From: Roseobacter insulae
Lineage (GTDB): Bacteria > Pseudomonadota > Alphaproteobacteria > Rhodobacterales > Rhodobacteraceae
Direction: 5' to 3'
Length of the DNA stretch: 64,000 bases
Assembly: GCF_019375555.1 (NCBI RefSeq)
Contig: NZ_JAHXDN010000001.1
Coordinates: 1,155,501-1,219,500 of the forward strand
Part shown: positions 26,945 through 35,506 of the stretch, in pieces
How the letters are laid out: each line of letters opens with the position of its first letter
Numbering within the stretch: position 1 is the stretch's first letter
Position numbers and translations under genes: made by a program
The notes under the pieces: generated by a model
Told to the model about the DNA's origin: nothing
The model's database searches: none
Seen by the model: the letters and a program-made list of their open reading frames with translations, nothing else

Positions 26945-28292
26945 TGTCGTGCACCTCGATCCGAAAGGCCTCCATCGGGTCGCTTAGATGCAGCACGTGG
27001 TTCAGGGCAAACTCGTAGACCTGCCCCTGATGCATCTCCGGCGGCGAGAAGAGAAAGGCAAAGGTGGGCTGTTCCTCTTCCTGTGTCAGCGGATGGTGCA
27101 GCAAGTAGGGGTTCAGCAGCTTGCCGATCTCGGCGGCCTGCGCCTCGGACGGCGCGGTGATGATCCCGATCACCCCGATCTCGAGCGGCGCAGCCGATCT
27201 GGTTTCCAGCCCGCCGAAGCTCGCAGAATGGCCGATCAGCCGCAATTCCAGCGCGAAGTCATCCGCACCAAGGCCCATCCGCTGCATTACCTTGGCCCGG
27301 CATTTGTCGATGATATCCTCGGCCCATTGCGCGGCGTGTGCGACGTAATGCGGATCGCGCAGCAGGGCCATCAGCACGGTCCTGAACCCCGCGGGCCGCG
27401 CACCTTCCAGTTTCACGGTATATCTCTCCGACGGCACCCATTCGGAGCCTTCAACTCGCACGGAGGTCTGGTCAATCGCGGTGTATTCCGCGCCCGTCAC
27501 GTCCAGATACCCTCCGGGTTCATAGAGGATAAACGGGTCCGCGTTCTCGTAGAGCATATGGGCCGAAACCGTGTGCGGGCTGGCATAGGCCCCGTCGGCC
27601 AGCGGTGTGACGGTGAAACCGCTGTTGTCGAAGTCGATCATGATGACACCCGACTGTGGATTGGTCGCGCACAGCGCACCGCATTCGCCGATCTTCGCGC
27701 CGTGCCATGCCGCCCCTGCGTGACAGTCCCGCATCAGCGGCAAGGCGGCGATGATGGCGGTATCGGTGGTGCGTCCCGCGATGATGATGTCCGCGCCCGT
27801 CTCCAGCGCCGCCGCGATCTGCTCCGCCCCGGCAAGGGCCACGATGTTGGAACAGCTGCGGATCATGTCCGAGGTCACGTCGGGCGCGTTGGCCAGCGGC
27901 ATGATCTGCCCGGCCTCGAATGCCTGCGCGATCAGGTCCCCGTCCTGGCTGCTGCGCAGGACGGCGATTTTTAGAGGGCGACCCTGTTCGGCGGCGATTT
28001 CGCGGGTGATGTCGAGCATCCAGTCAACGGCCGTGTCAGCACCGCATGTACCGGCAGTTCCGATGACCAGCGGCACCCCCGCCTGCGCGCGGGCCGCCAT
28101 CAGCCCGGCCCATTCCAGCTTGGTCGAGGCGCGGGCGTATTTCGACACGCCGCGCCCCAGGTAGGACGGCCCGCTGTCGGTGGAGCCGCCGTCAATGGCA
28201 ATGATATCGGGCTTTGCAGCGATCCCGCGCTGCAAGGCTTTTTCATCGTAATTCAGTCCTAACGCCCCGGAGGGGATCAAAACACGTACCAT
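26937..28292 (-). CDS. AtuA-like protein (DUF1446, acyclic terpene utilisation family)
   Basis: This 451-residue protein fits the AtuA/DUF1446 family: VLIPSGALGLNYDE at the N-terminus, AIDGGSTDSGPSYLG, LVIGTAGTCGAD and ADIIIAGRTTDTAI. The family is named from citronellol/geraniol catabolism, but most members sit in unrelated hydroxy-acid catabolic clusters and their chemistry is unproven. The gene starts at the last base of the tctA stop region and continues the tct operon. That suggests the imported carboxylate is handled by AtuA plus DUF4387. Confidence 0.82.
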   Translation of the reverse strand: MVRVLIPSGALGLNYDEKALQRGIAAKPDIIAIDGGSTDSGPSYLGRGVSKYARASTKLEWAGLMAARAQAGVPLVIGTAGTCGADTAVDWMLDITREIAAEQGRPLKIAVLRSSQDGDLIAQAFEAGQIMPLANAPDVTSDMIRSCSNIVALAGAEQIAAALETGADIIIAGRTTDTAIIAALPLMRDCHAGAAWHGAKIGECGALCATNPQSGVIMIDFDNSGFTVTPLADGAYASPHTVSAHMLYENADPFILYEPGGYLDVTGAEYTAIDQTSVRVEGSEWVPSERYTVKLEGARPAGFRTVLMALLRDPHYVAHAAQWAEDIIDKCRAKVMQRMGLGADDFALELRLIGHSASFGGLETRSAAPLEIGVIGIITAPSEAQAAEIGKLLNPYLLHHPLTQEEEQPTFAFLFSPPEMHQGQVYEFALNHVLHLSDPMEAFRIEVHDIA

Positions 28293-29797
28293 CAGTCCTC
28301 ATGTGCCGCTGGCTTTTTGAGAAGGCCGCGCAGGAACATCGGGGCGACGAAGCCCGCGATGGCGGCGATCCAGAACCCAATAGCGATTGGAGAGGAGAAA
28401 AGATACATCGGATCGCCATCCGACAGGGTCATCGCCCGGCGCAACGCATCTTCCATGTTGCCGCCCAGCAGGATGCCGAGGATCACCGGCACGGTGGGCA
28501 CATCGAGCTTGCGCAGGAAATATCCCAGAACGCCAAAGCCGATCATCAGAAGCAGGTCGAAATAGCTGCCCGACAGCGAGTAGATGCCCACGAAGGAGAT
28601 CATCGTCACCCCCGGCAGCAATACCCACGCCGGCACCATCAGGATTTTCACGAAAATCTTGACCATCGGCACATTCATCAGGAGCAGCACGAAATTCGCG
28701 ATCAGCAGCGAGGCGATGAGGCCCCAGACCACATCGGCCCGTTCGGTGAAGAGTGTCGGCCCCGGGGTGATGTTCAAGGTCATCAGCAGCGCCAGCAGCA
28801 CCGCCGTGGTGCCCGAGCCCGGCACGCCGAGAGTCAGCATCGGTACCAGCGCACCGCCTGCCGCAGAATTGTTGCCCGCTTCCGGTGCCGCGATCCCCTT
28901 GGGCGCGCCGGTGCCGAAGCCGCCGTTCGGCCCTGCGATGGATTTTTCGGTCATATAGGCGAGAAAGGACCCCAGAGAGGCCCCCGCGCCGGGCAGGATA
29001 CCCGCGATGAAACCCACGCCAGAGGCACGCAGCATGGTCCATTTGGTGGCCATGATGTCCTTCCACGGGATTGTGACCTTCTCCAGCTTCACGCCGATGG
29101 AAGACCCTTTGCCATGGCTTTCGATGAAGAAGAAGACTTCGGCGATGGCGAAGAGACCAACGATGGCGACAAGGAAATCAATGCCGTCGTATAGGTGCAG
29201 ATTGCCGCCCGTGAGCCGCGGCAGGCCGGAGGAGCTGTCCACGCCGATCATCGCGATGCCCAGGCCGATGCAGGCCGCCAGCGCCGCCTTGGCCTGATTG
29301 TTCGAGGCCATGCCCCCCAGCGTGCAGAAAGCGAGCAGGTAAAGCGCGAAATACTCCGCCGGACCGAAGTAAAAGGCGACGCGGGCCAGCGTCGGGGCCA
29401 GCAGCATCAGCCCGATGGTGGCCAGCAGCGCGCCGACAAAGGAAGCCACGCCCGAGAGCACCAGCGCGTCCCCGGCGCGGCCCTGCTTGGCCATCGGGTA
29501 ACCGTCCAGCGTCGTCATCAGCGCGGGCTCGTCGCCGGGAATGTTCAGCAGGATCGAGGAGATGCGGCCACCGTACATCGCGCCGTAGTAGACGGAGGTC
29601 ATCAGGACGAGGGCCGATGTGGCATCAAGACCCAGCGTGAAGGTGATCGGAATGAGAATGGCCACACCGTTGGAAGGGCCAAGACCCGGCAACGCGCCGA
29701 TGATGGTGCCCAGAAAACAGCCGCAGATGGCCAGAAACAACGTGTAAGGCGACAGGGCGACACCGAAACCGATGGCCAGATTTGCGAGGATGTCCAT
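28292..29797 (-). CDS. tctA: Tripartite tricarboxylate transporter large permease TctA
   Basis: This 501-residue protein has about 12 membrane segments and TctA hallmarks near the N-terminus: GALPGLGPSNGVAILIPITF and YYGAMYGGRISSILLNIPG. It forms the main translocation path for a carboxylate with TctB and the periplasmic TctC, driven by an ion gradient. It is 1 bp from tctB and overlaps the AtuA-like gene start. Citrate is the classical substrate, but TTT systems carry many carboxylates and aromatic acids, so the ligand is open. Confidence 0.9.
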   Translation of the reverse strand: MDILANLAIGFGVALSPYTLFLAICGCFLGTIIGALPGLGPSNGVAILIPITFTLGLDATSALVLMTSVYYGAMYGGRISSILLNIPGDEPALMTTLDGYPMAKQGRAGDALVLSGVASFVGALLATIGLMLLAPTLARVAFYFGPAEYFALYLLAFCTLGGMASNNQAKAALAACIGLGIAMIGVDSSSGLPRLTGGNLHLYDGIDFLVAIVGLFAIAEVFFFIESHGKGSSIGVKLEKVTIPWKDIMATKWTMLRASGVGFIAGILPGAGASLGSFLAYMTEKSIAGPNGGFGTGAPKGIAAPEAGNNSAAGGALVPMLTLGVPGSGTTAVLLALLMTLNITPGPTLFTERADVVWGLIASLLIANFVLLLMNVPMVKIFVKILMVPAWVLLPGVTMISFVGIYSLSGSYFDLLLMIGFGVLGYFLRKLDVPTVPVILGILLGGNMEDALRRAMTLSDGDPMYLFSSPIAIGFWIAAIAGFVAPMFLRGLLKKPAAHED

Positions 29798-29798
29798 G

Positions 29799-30287
29799 TC
29801 AGTGCCCTACAAAAGGAATGAGAATGGTGAAAGCGTCCCAGAGCTTTTCACCCGTCGGGATGCGGTAGGCGACGATATTGCCGAGGCCGAGGGCGTATTT
29901 GAACAGCAGAAACAGCCCCAGCGACAGGCCAAGACCCGACAGAATGGCCGGGCGCACCCGTGGTGAAATCTGGTAGCTGAGAATGCCCGCCGCGAGGGCG
30001 GTGGGCAGCAGGAAGCCCAGCGGTGTCAGGAAAACCGCGTAAAGCGCCAGGACGAGCACGGCAATCGCCATGGCCCCCCATGTGGCAGGCCCCGGCCACG
30101 CGGGATCAGGATCAGGTTTGAACAGGATCGACAGCGAACAAATCGCCGCAACCCCGCCAATCATCAGCGGGAACAGTTTTGGCAGGAATTCTCCTGAAAA
30201 CAGGTTCGTCTGAATCTGAGTGGCAGCCGCGATGTACGCGACTGCCGTGATCAAACAGATCAGACCAAAAATACGGTCTGATGGCAT
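29799..30287 (-). CDS. tctB: Tripartite tricarboxylate transporter small permease TctB
   Basis: This 162-residue membrane protein has about four hydrophobic helices, typical of TctB (DRIFGLICLITAVAYIAAA at the N-terminus). Its ATG overlaps the tctC stop in a TAATG arrangement, so translation is coupled. It is the small membrane subunit of the TTT importer, needed for uptake although its role is unclear. Confidence 0.85.
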   Translation of the reverse strand: MPSDRIFGLICLITAVAYIAAATQIQTNLFSGEFLPKLFPLMIGGVAAICSLSILFKPDPDPAWPGPATWGAMAIAVLVLALYAVFLTPLGFLLPTALAAGILSYQISPRVRPAILSGLGLSLGLFLLFKYALGLGNIVAYRIPTGEKLWDAFTILIPFVGH

Positions 30288-31255
30288 TACTGGGTGACCC
30301 CCAGCTCTTTGGACATGCTGGCGATGTCAGCAACAAGGCCATCCACGTAAGACTGGAAATCGCCGCCCACCTTGGTGAAGGGGGCCAGACCGTTGTCTTT
30401 CATGGCCTGCGCCCATTCGGGGCTGTCTGCAACCTGCTGCAGCTTGCCGGCCCATTCGTCGAACTTCGCATCCGAGATGTCTTTGGGCACATAAAGGCCA
30501 CGCCAGTTCACCGCGACCACGTCATAGCCCTGCTCCTTGGCCGTCGGGATGTCTTCGAACCCCGGCACGCGTTCGTCCGTCAGCACCGCGATCACGCGGA
30601 TGTCGCCATTGGACAGGAAGCTGACCACTTCGGACATGTCGCCGGTCATCGCCTGTGTGAAGCCGCCGACCGTCTGGGTGATCGCATCCGCGCCGCCGTC
30701 GACACCGATGTATTTCACCTTGGTGATGTCGGTAAAGCCACCCTCCTTGAGGATCATCAGCGGTTTCAGATGGTCAAAGCCACCCACGGCAGAGCCGCCC
30801 GCAAAGGCCACGGAACCCGGCTCGGCCTTGATCGCCTCCACCAGATCGCCCAGCGACTGGTAAGGGCTGTCCGCCGCCACAACGATCACGCCGGGGTCCG
30901 CCCCGATCGCCCCCACGAAACGCACTTGGTCGGCGGTCATGCCCGCATAGGCATTCTGCGCCAGACGCGTGGTTGTTGCCGAAGAGGCCGCGACGATCAG
31001 GTCTTCGTCAGAGCTGCGCTCGTTGACGACATTGCCATAGGCCAGCCCGCCCCCGGCGCCCGGCATGTTGGTGACCTGCACGGGTTTATCCACCGCGCCG
31101 ATGTCGAACAGGATCTTGCCGATCTGGCGGCAGGTGAAATCCCAGCCGCCGCCGGGGTTGGCAGGCGCGATGCATTCGGCGGCCGTGGCACCCCCTGCGA
31201 TCCCCACCGAAAGCACGGCACTCGTCATGAGCGCCTTGAAAAAGCGTTTTGTCAT
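30287..31255 (-). CDS. tctC: Tripartite tricarboxylate transporter periplasmic binding protein TctC
   Basis: This 322-residue Bug/TctC-family binding protein has a signal peptide (MTKRFFKALMTSAVLSVGIAG, cut near 24-26). A GGAGGAACC ribosome binding site places the start at ATG 31255, not at the longer in-frame ATG 31297. The family motif PGGGWD occurs early in the mature protein, and the central region has VGAIGADPGVIVV. It captures the carboxylate in the periplasm and delivers it to TctAB. It is the first gene of the operon. Confidence 0.9.
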   Translation of the reverse strand: MTKRFFKALMTSAVLSVGIAGGATAAECIAPANPGGGWDFTCRQIGKILFDIGAVDKPVQVTNMPGAGGGLAYGNVVNERSSDEDLIVAASSATTTRLAQNAYAGMTADQVRFVGAIGADPGVIVVAADSPYQSLGDLVEAIKAEPGSVAFAGGSAVGGFDHLKPLMILKEGGFTDITKVKYIGVDGGADAITQTVGGFTQAMTGDMSEVVSFLSNGDIRVIAVLTDERVPGFEDIPTAKEQGYDVVAVNWRGLYVPKDISDAKFDEWAGKLQQVADSPEWAQAMKDNGLAPFTKVGGDFQSYVDGLVADIASMSKELGVTQ

Positions 31256-31276
31256 TGGTTCCTCCCATTTGACTTG

Positions 31277-31292
31277 ACGGGTTTCCACCCGT
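31277..31292. promoter_or_regulatory. Inverted repeat in the tctC leader
   Basis: ACGGGT-TTCC-ACCCGT is a perfect 6-bp inverted repeat with a 4-base loop, 22 bp upstream of the tctC start. It may be an operator or a leader hairpin close to the ribosome binding site. No T-tract follows, so it is not called a terminator. Confidence 0.35.
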
Positions 31293-31319
31293 TTCATGTG
31301 GTCACAAGACTGTAGGAAC

Positions 31320-31337
31320 CTGACACCAACCTGTCAC
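31320..31337. promoter_or_regulatory. 11-bp direct repeat resembling a Pho box before the tctD-like gene
   Basis: CTGACACCAACCTGTCAC consists of two CTGxCAC units spaced 11 bp apart (wider repeat AACCTGACACC/AACCTGTCACG at 31317-31338). It matches 14 of 18 positions of the Pho-box half-site pattern CTGTCATAAA(A/T)CTGTCAC by eye. OmpR/PhoB-family regulators bind such 11-bp direct repeats. The binder could be the TctD-like regulator encoded 24 bp further on, or PhoB. Confidence 0.5.
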
Positions 31338-31360
31338 GCATCAAAGGCCATTCCCGCGAC

Positions 31361-32029
31361 ATGAGATTTCTGCTGGTGGAAGACAACGCCGATCTGGCGC
31401 GCGCGCTCTGTGGCCGCTTCGCGGTGGATGGGCACGTGGTCGATCACGCGGCCTGTCTCGGCGATGCAGAGCTGTCGATGAAGACCGTGTCTTACGATTT
31501 GATATTATTGGATATTATGCTGCCTGACGGGGACGGGCGGGAATTCCTGCGCCGCCATCGCGGGCAGGATGACCCGACGCCGGTGATTGTCCTGACCGCG
31601 CGGTCGGAGGTCTCCGACCGGGTTGGTTTGCTCGATCTCGGGGCGGATGATTACATCACCAAACCCTTTGACTTTGCCGAGCTGGAGGCGCGCGCGCGGG
31701 CCGTTCTGCGCCGTCTTGGGGGGGCGGCTGGCAATACGCGCGAGTTTGCGGGGCTGGTCTTCGATTCGACCAGCGGCACGATTTCGGTGGGGAACACCGC
31801 ACAACAGCTGCGCAACCGCGAGATGCGCCTGCTGGAGGTGTTCTTCGGTGCACCGGGCCAGATCTTCTCCAAATCCCACCTGATGGACCGGCTGTTTTCC
31901 TTCTCCGACGACGTGTCGGAAAACGCGATTGAGGTCTACATTGGCCGGCTGCGGCGCAAGCTGGCGGCGTCGCAGGCGCATATCGAAACGGTGCGCGGTG
32001 TCGGCTACCGCATGGTGCGGCGCGAATGA
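31361..32029 (+). CDS. OmpR/PhoB-family response regulator (TctD-like)
   Basis: This 222-residue protein has a receiver domain with phospho-acceptor Asp51 (LLDIMLPDGDG), Thr in VIVLTAR and Lys in YITKPFD, then an OmpR-type winged helix at about 125-222. It is divergent from tctCBA and overlaps the sensor kinase gene, so it probably controls the tct operon in response to the carboxylate, as TctDE does. The ligand is not known. Confidence 0.88.
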   Translation: MRFLLVEDNADLARALCGRFAVDGHVVDHAACLGDAELSMKTVSYDLILLDIMLPDGDGREFLRRHRGQDDPTPVIVLTARSEVSDRVGLLDLGADDYITKPFDFAELEARARAVLRRLGGAAGNTREFAGLVFDSTSGTISVGNTAQQLRNREMRLLEVFFGAPGQIFSKSHLMDRLFSFSDDVSENAIEVYIGRLRRKLAASQAHIETVRGVGYRMVRRE

Positions 32030-33408
32030 GGGCGGCGGGCTCTCCCGGTTCGATCCGGCGGCGCCTGCTGGTCCAACTGGCGCTGGTGGCGGCCCTTTTG
32101 TCTTTGGCGTTTTTCCTGTCGCTGCGGGTGGTGGCGGAACGGGCGACCGAGGCGACGCAGGACAATATCCTCGCCGCCTCCGCCACCGCCATCGCCGATG
32201 CGGTCTATTCGGATGCCGGGGACGTCCGGGTGGAAATCCCCTATTCCGCCCTGTCGATGCTGGGCACGGTTTCCGAGGACCGGGTGTTTTACCGCGTCAT
32301 CCTCGACGGGCAGACGCTGACCGGCTATGACGATCTGCCGGTGCCGCAGGGCAGGGGGGCACGGCGCGCGCCACTCTTCGAAACCTACGGCTACCGCGAC
32401 GATACCTTCCGCGCGGTGGTGGTGACCCGGGCGCTCACCGCCGCCAATCAGGCCCGCACCATCCAGGTTGTCGTGGCCCAGACGCGGCTGGGGCTTGCCG
32501 CCATCTCCTCGCGCATCACCACCACGGCCACGGCAATTGGCGTCGCCTTCTTTCTCGCCGCCACGGCGCTCTCGGCGCTGGCGGCGCAAAATGCGCTGTC
32601 CCCCCTCAGCCGGCTGGCGGAGGCCGTGGCGCGCCGCGGCCCGAAGGACCTGCGCCCGGTCACCGCCGAGACGCCGACGGAGCTTGCGCCGCTGGTAGGC
32701 GGGCTTAACAGCTTCATCGCGCGGCTCGGTGCCGCGCTCACCCGCTCCGAGGACCTGATCGTCGAGGCCGCGCATCGGGTACGCACACCCCTGGCCACGG
32801 TGCGCACGCAGGCCGAGGTGGTGCATCTGCAGATGGAGAAACCGGAAAACCGCGCCGCCCTGCGCCAGATGATCCGGGCGGTGGATGAAAGCTCCCGTTC
32901 CGCCGGGCAGCTGCTCGACCACGCGATGGTCACCCTGCGCTCCGACCAGCTGGAAACCGAGGAGATCGACCCCGCCGACCTGCTGCGCGACGCAATCAGC
33001 CGCCTGTCGCCCACCGCCGATCTGAAGGACATTGCCATCACGCTGCAGGTGCCCGGGGACAGCCTGCGCATCCAGGGCGACCCGATCCTGCTGCAGAACG
33101 CGGTGCGCAACATTCTGGACAATGCGATCAAATACTCGCCCGCCGATACCGAGATCACCGTCCGCCTGATTGGTGGTCGCCCCTGTCGTCTGCAGTTCTG
33201 CGATCAGGGGCGGGGGTTCGAAGCACAGGACATTGAACGCCTGCCGGACCGATTCTCGCGCGGCTCCAACGTGGATGACGTGGTGGGGTCGGGCCTCGGG
33301 CTGACCATCGTGCAGGACGTGGCCCGCGCCCATGGCGGAACGCTGGAAATCGCGGCAAACCCACAGGGAGGTGGCGCATGCGTTTCGCTTGTCTTGCCCT
33401 CGTACTGA
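32026..33408 (+). CDS. Sensor histidine kinase (TctE-like)
   Basis: This 460-residue kinase has two membrane helices (about 13-36 and 165-188) enclosing a periplasmic sensor domain of the two-component sensor kinase N-terminal type. A HAMP-like linker, the H-box with His250 (EAAHRVRTPLATV), N-box (ILDNAIKYSP), G1 (QGRGF) and G2 (GSGLGLTIV) follow. The usual Ser or Glu next to the histidine region is replaced by Arg-Val (AHRVRTP), as in TctE-type kinases. Its stop overlaps the next gene by 31 bp. Confidence 0.88.
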   Translation: MRAAGSPGSIRRRLLVQLALVAALLSLAFFLSLRVVAERATEATQDNILAASATAIADAVYSDAGDVRVEIPYSALSMLGTVSEDRVFYRVILDGQTLTGYDDLPVPQGRGARRAPLFETYGYRDDTFRAVVVTRALTAANQARTIQVVVAQTRLGLAAISSRITTTATAIGVAFFLAATALSALAAQNALSPLSRLAEAVARRGPKDLRPVTAETPTELAPLVGGLNSFIARLGAALTRSEDLIVEAAHRVRTPLATVRTQAEVVHLQMEKPENRAALRQMIRAVDESSRSAGQLLDHAMVTLRSDQLETEEIDPADLLRDAISRLSPTADLKDIAITLQVPGDSLRIQGDPILLQNAVRNILDNAIKYSPADTEITVRLIGGRPCRLQFCDQGRGFEAQDIERLPDRFSRGSNVDDVVGSGLGLTIVQDVARAHGGTLEIAANPQGGGACVSLVLPSY

Positions 33409-34403
33409 GCCTCTGGTCTGCCGATGCCGCGGCCTTTGAGATCGAGGAGAGCCGGCAGTATCCGGCGGAGGGTGCCGCCACCCTGCGCATTCTCTCGACG
33501 GCGGATGCGGATGTGTTCGACCCGATCATCCGGGCGTTTCAGACCCGTCACCCGCAGGTCTCGATCACCTATGACGTGGCCAGTTCGGCGCAGGTGATGA
33601 CCGCGCTTTTCGAGGAAGGGGCGGTCTATGATCTCGCGATCTCCTCGGCGATGGACCTGCAGACCAAGCTCGCCAACGACGGGCTGGCACGGACCTATAC
33701 ATCGGACGCCACCGCGCGTCTGCCCGCATGGGCCAAATGGCGCAATCAGGTCTTTGCCTTCACGCAGGAACCCGCGGTGCTGGTGCTGAATGCCAGCGCG
33801 TTTGACACCCTCGACGTGCCGAAGAACCGGGAGGGGCTGATCGCCCTGCTGCGTGACCACCCGGAGGTCTTCGACGGGCGTATCGGCACCTATGATGTCC
33901 GCGTTTCCGGGCTGGGTTATCTCTTTGCCACGCAGGATTCGCGTAACACCGAAAGCTTCTGGCGGCTGATCGAAGTGATGGGTCGGCTTGCGCCCCGGCT
34001 CTATTGCTGCTCGGGGGAGATGATCACTGATGTCGCGGCCGGGCGGCTGGTGCTGGCCTATAACGTGCTGGGCAGCTATGCGCGCTCGCGTCTGGCCGAC
34101 ACGCCGGGGCTCCTGGTGGTGGAGATGGATGATTTCGTCTCGGTCATGTTGCGCACCGCGCTGATCCCGAAGACTGCCGAAGCAGCCGCCGAGGCTGGGC
34201 TGATGATCGATTTTCTGGCGGGCATGGACACGCGCCCCGATCTGGCAGCACGGACCGGCCTGCCGCCAGTGATCTCCGGCGCGCCCGAAGACGAAGGCGT
34301 GATCCGGCCGATCCGGCTGGGCCCCGGCTTGCTGGTGTTTCTCGACACCATGCGCCGCCAGACCTTCCTGCGCAGCTGGACCAGTTCGATTGAGCAGGAT
34401 TAG
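33378..34403 (+). CDS. Periplasmic ABC-type substrate-binding protein linked to the TctDE-like system
   Basis: This 341-residue secreted binding protein has a signal peptide (MRFACLALVLSLWSADAAAF, cut near 19). It has a spermidine/iron-type binding-protein fold, with TLRILSTADADVFDPIIRAF at 35-54 and a later Cys-Cys (LYCCSGE). No permease or ATPase gene accompanies it. The 31-bp overlap with the kinase gene suggests it presents ligand to the kinase rather than to a transporter. This is known for some three-component sensing systems and is inferred here. Confidence 0.75.
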   Translation: MRFACLALVLSLWSADAAAFEIEESRQYPAEGAATLRILSTADADVFDPIIRAFQTRHPQVSITYDVASSAQVMTALFEEGAVYDLAISSAMDLQTKLANDGLARTYTSDATARLPAWAKWRNQVFAFTQEPAVLVLNASAFDTLDVPKNREGLIALLRDHPEVFDGRIGTYDVRVSGLGYLFATQDSRNTESFWRLIEVMGRLAPRLYCCSGEMITDVAAGRLVLAYNVLGSYARSRLADTPGLLVVEMDDFVSVMLRTALIPKTAEAAAEAGLMIDFLAGMDTRPDLAARTGLPPVISGAPEDEGVIRPIRLGPGLLVFLDTMRRQTFLRSWTSSIEQD

Positions 34404-34598
34404 CAGGGGTCAGCTCTGAGCCCATAGCAGAAGTGTCAAAATCGTGCTGCGTGCGCTCGCAGAACGATCTATGTAGCATGTGCGACAGGCTCTGTTCTGC
34501 AATGCAGCGAGAAGTCCGGTCATTCAGCTGTTTGGTAAACTCCTAGGGTCAGCGCGGTGCTGATGCTTTGGGACGGAGGGAGGATTGGAGGGCAAACA

Positions 34599-35231
34599 AT
34601 GCCAAGAGTCCAACTTCCCGTAGTCACCCCAAAACGCAGAGCCTGGAACAAGGGGCGAATTATCGGTCAGAAGCGACCGTTACTTCCGAAACAGGTCTGG
34701 GCGCTTCGCGCTCGTCTCGAACTCGCAGGCAATTTGCGCGACTTGGCTATATTCAATGTTGCCATCGATAGCAAACTGCGTGGTTGCGATCTAGTGAGGC
34801 TTTCTGTGACCGATCTGGTCAAGGATGACTGCGTTCGTGAACGGGTTTCGGTGATCCAGGGCAAGACCAAGCGACCCGTTCAGTTTGAACTGACTAAAAA
34901 TACGCGAGATACAGTTTCCGCGTGGGTCCGCTCGCCCGAAATGATCGGCTGTCCGTTCATGTTTCCTAGCCGGTTTCACGACCGCCCTCATATATCAACG
35001 CGGCAATACGGTCGGCTTGTCCGCGATTGGGTCATATCCATTGGCTTGGAGCCAAGTGGCTACGGCACCCATTCACTTCGTAGAACTAAGGCAGCAGAGA
35101 TTTACCGAAAGACCGGAAACCTCAGAGCGGTACAGCTTTTGCTTGGACACACGAAAGTCGATAGCACTGTTCGCTACCTTGGAGTTGAGCTTGAAGATGC
35201 GTTGAGCATTTCAGAACAGATCGACATTTGA
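34599..35231 (+). CDS. Minimal tyrosine recombinase/integrase
   Basis: This 210-residue tyrosine recombinase has catalytic-domain residues Arg61 (KLRGCDL), Lys in QGKTKR near 89, His158/Arg161 (THSLRR), His184 (LLGHT) and Tyr193 (VRYLG). Start ATG 34599 has a GGAGGG site; the in-frame start at 34557 is less supported. It is shorter than phage integrases and lacks an arm-binding domain. Base composition is clearly lower in GC than neighbours, which points to transfer. No phage genes, attachment repeats or tRNA are seen nearby, so it may be a lone recombinase or an island remnant. Confidence 0.85.
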   Translation: MPRVQLPVVTPKRRAWNKGRIIGQKRPLLPKQVWALRARLELAGNLRDLAIFNVAIDSKLRGCDLVRLSVTDLVKDDCVRERVSVIQGKTKRPVQFELTKNTRDTVSAWVRSPEMIGCPFMFPSRFHDRPHISTRQYGRLVRDWVISIGLEPSGYGTHSLRRTKAAEIYRKTGNLRAVQLLLGHTKVDSTVRYLGVELEDALSISEQIDI

Positions 35232-35416
35232 GTTGTATCGGTGAGCGGCAGTGCCGTTCACCGGTTTCAACCAAACACTTAAACTCGCAGCGGCGAAATC
35301 TGACTTTGGGTCAAATTAGTACCCTGAGATTTCTCACTGCGAATGCTTGTGCCATGATGCATCGATCGAACCGTTCGAGTGGACCTGCATCATGCATTGA
35401 TCGGTCAAGTCTGGGG

Positions 35417-35506
35417 CTACCTGCGGATCAGCAACCAGACCATTACCCCGATGAACGCAAAGGTTGAGAGGTTCAGAGCTGTGTCAATCGCCTCACCGAT
35501 CAGCAT
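35417..35506 (-). CDS. 29-residue single-TM peptide translationally coupled to the BCCT gene
   Basis: A 30-codon frame starts at ATG 35506 inside the last codons of the BCCT gene, in another frame, and ends at TAG 35417. An AGGAG site lies 7 bases before the ATG, better than most starts in the window. The peptide begins MLIGEAIDTALNLS, continues with one hydrophobic helix and ends in LLIRR. It therefore looks like a small inner-membrane peptide with its C-terminus in the cytoplasm. Small partner subunits such as MetS are known for other secondary carriers. No homologue check was possible. Confidence 0.55.
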   Translation of the reverse strand: MLIGEAIDTALNLSTFAFIGVMVWLLIRR

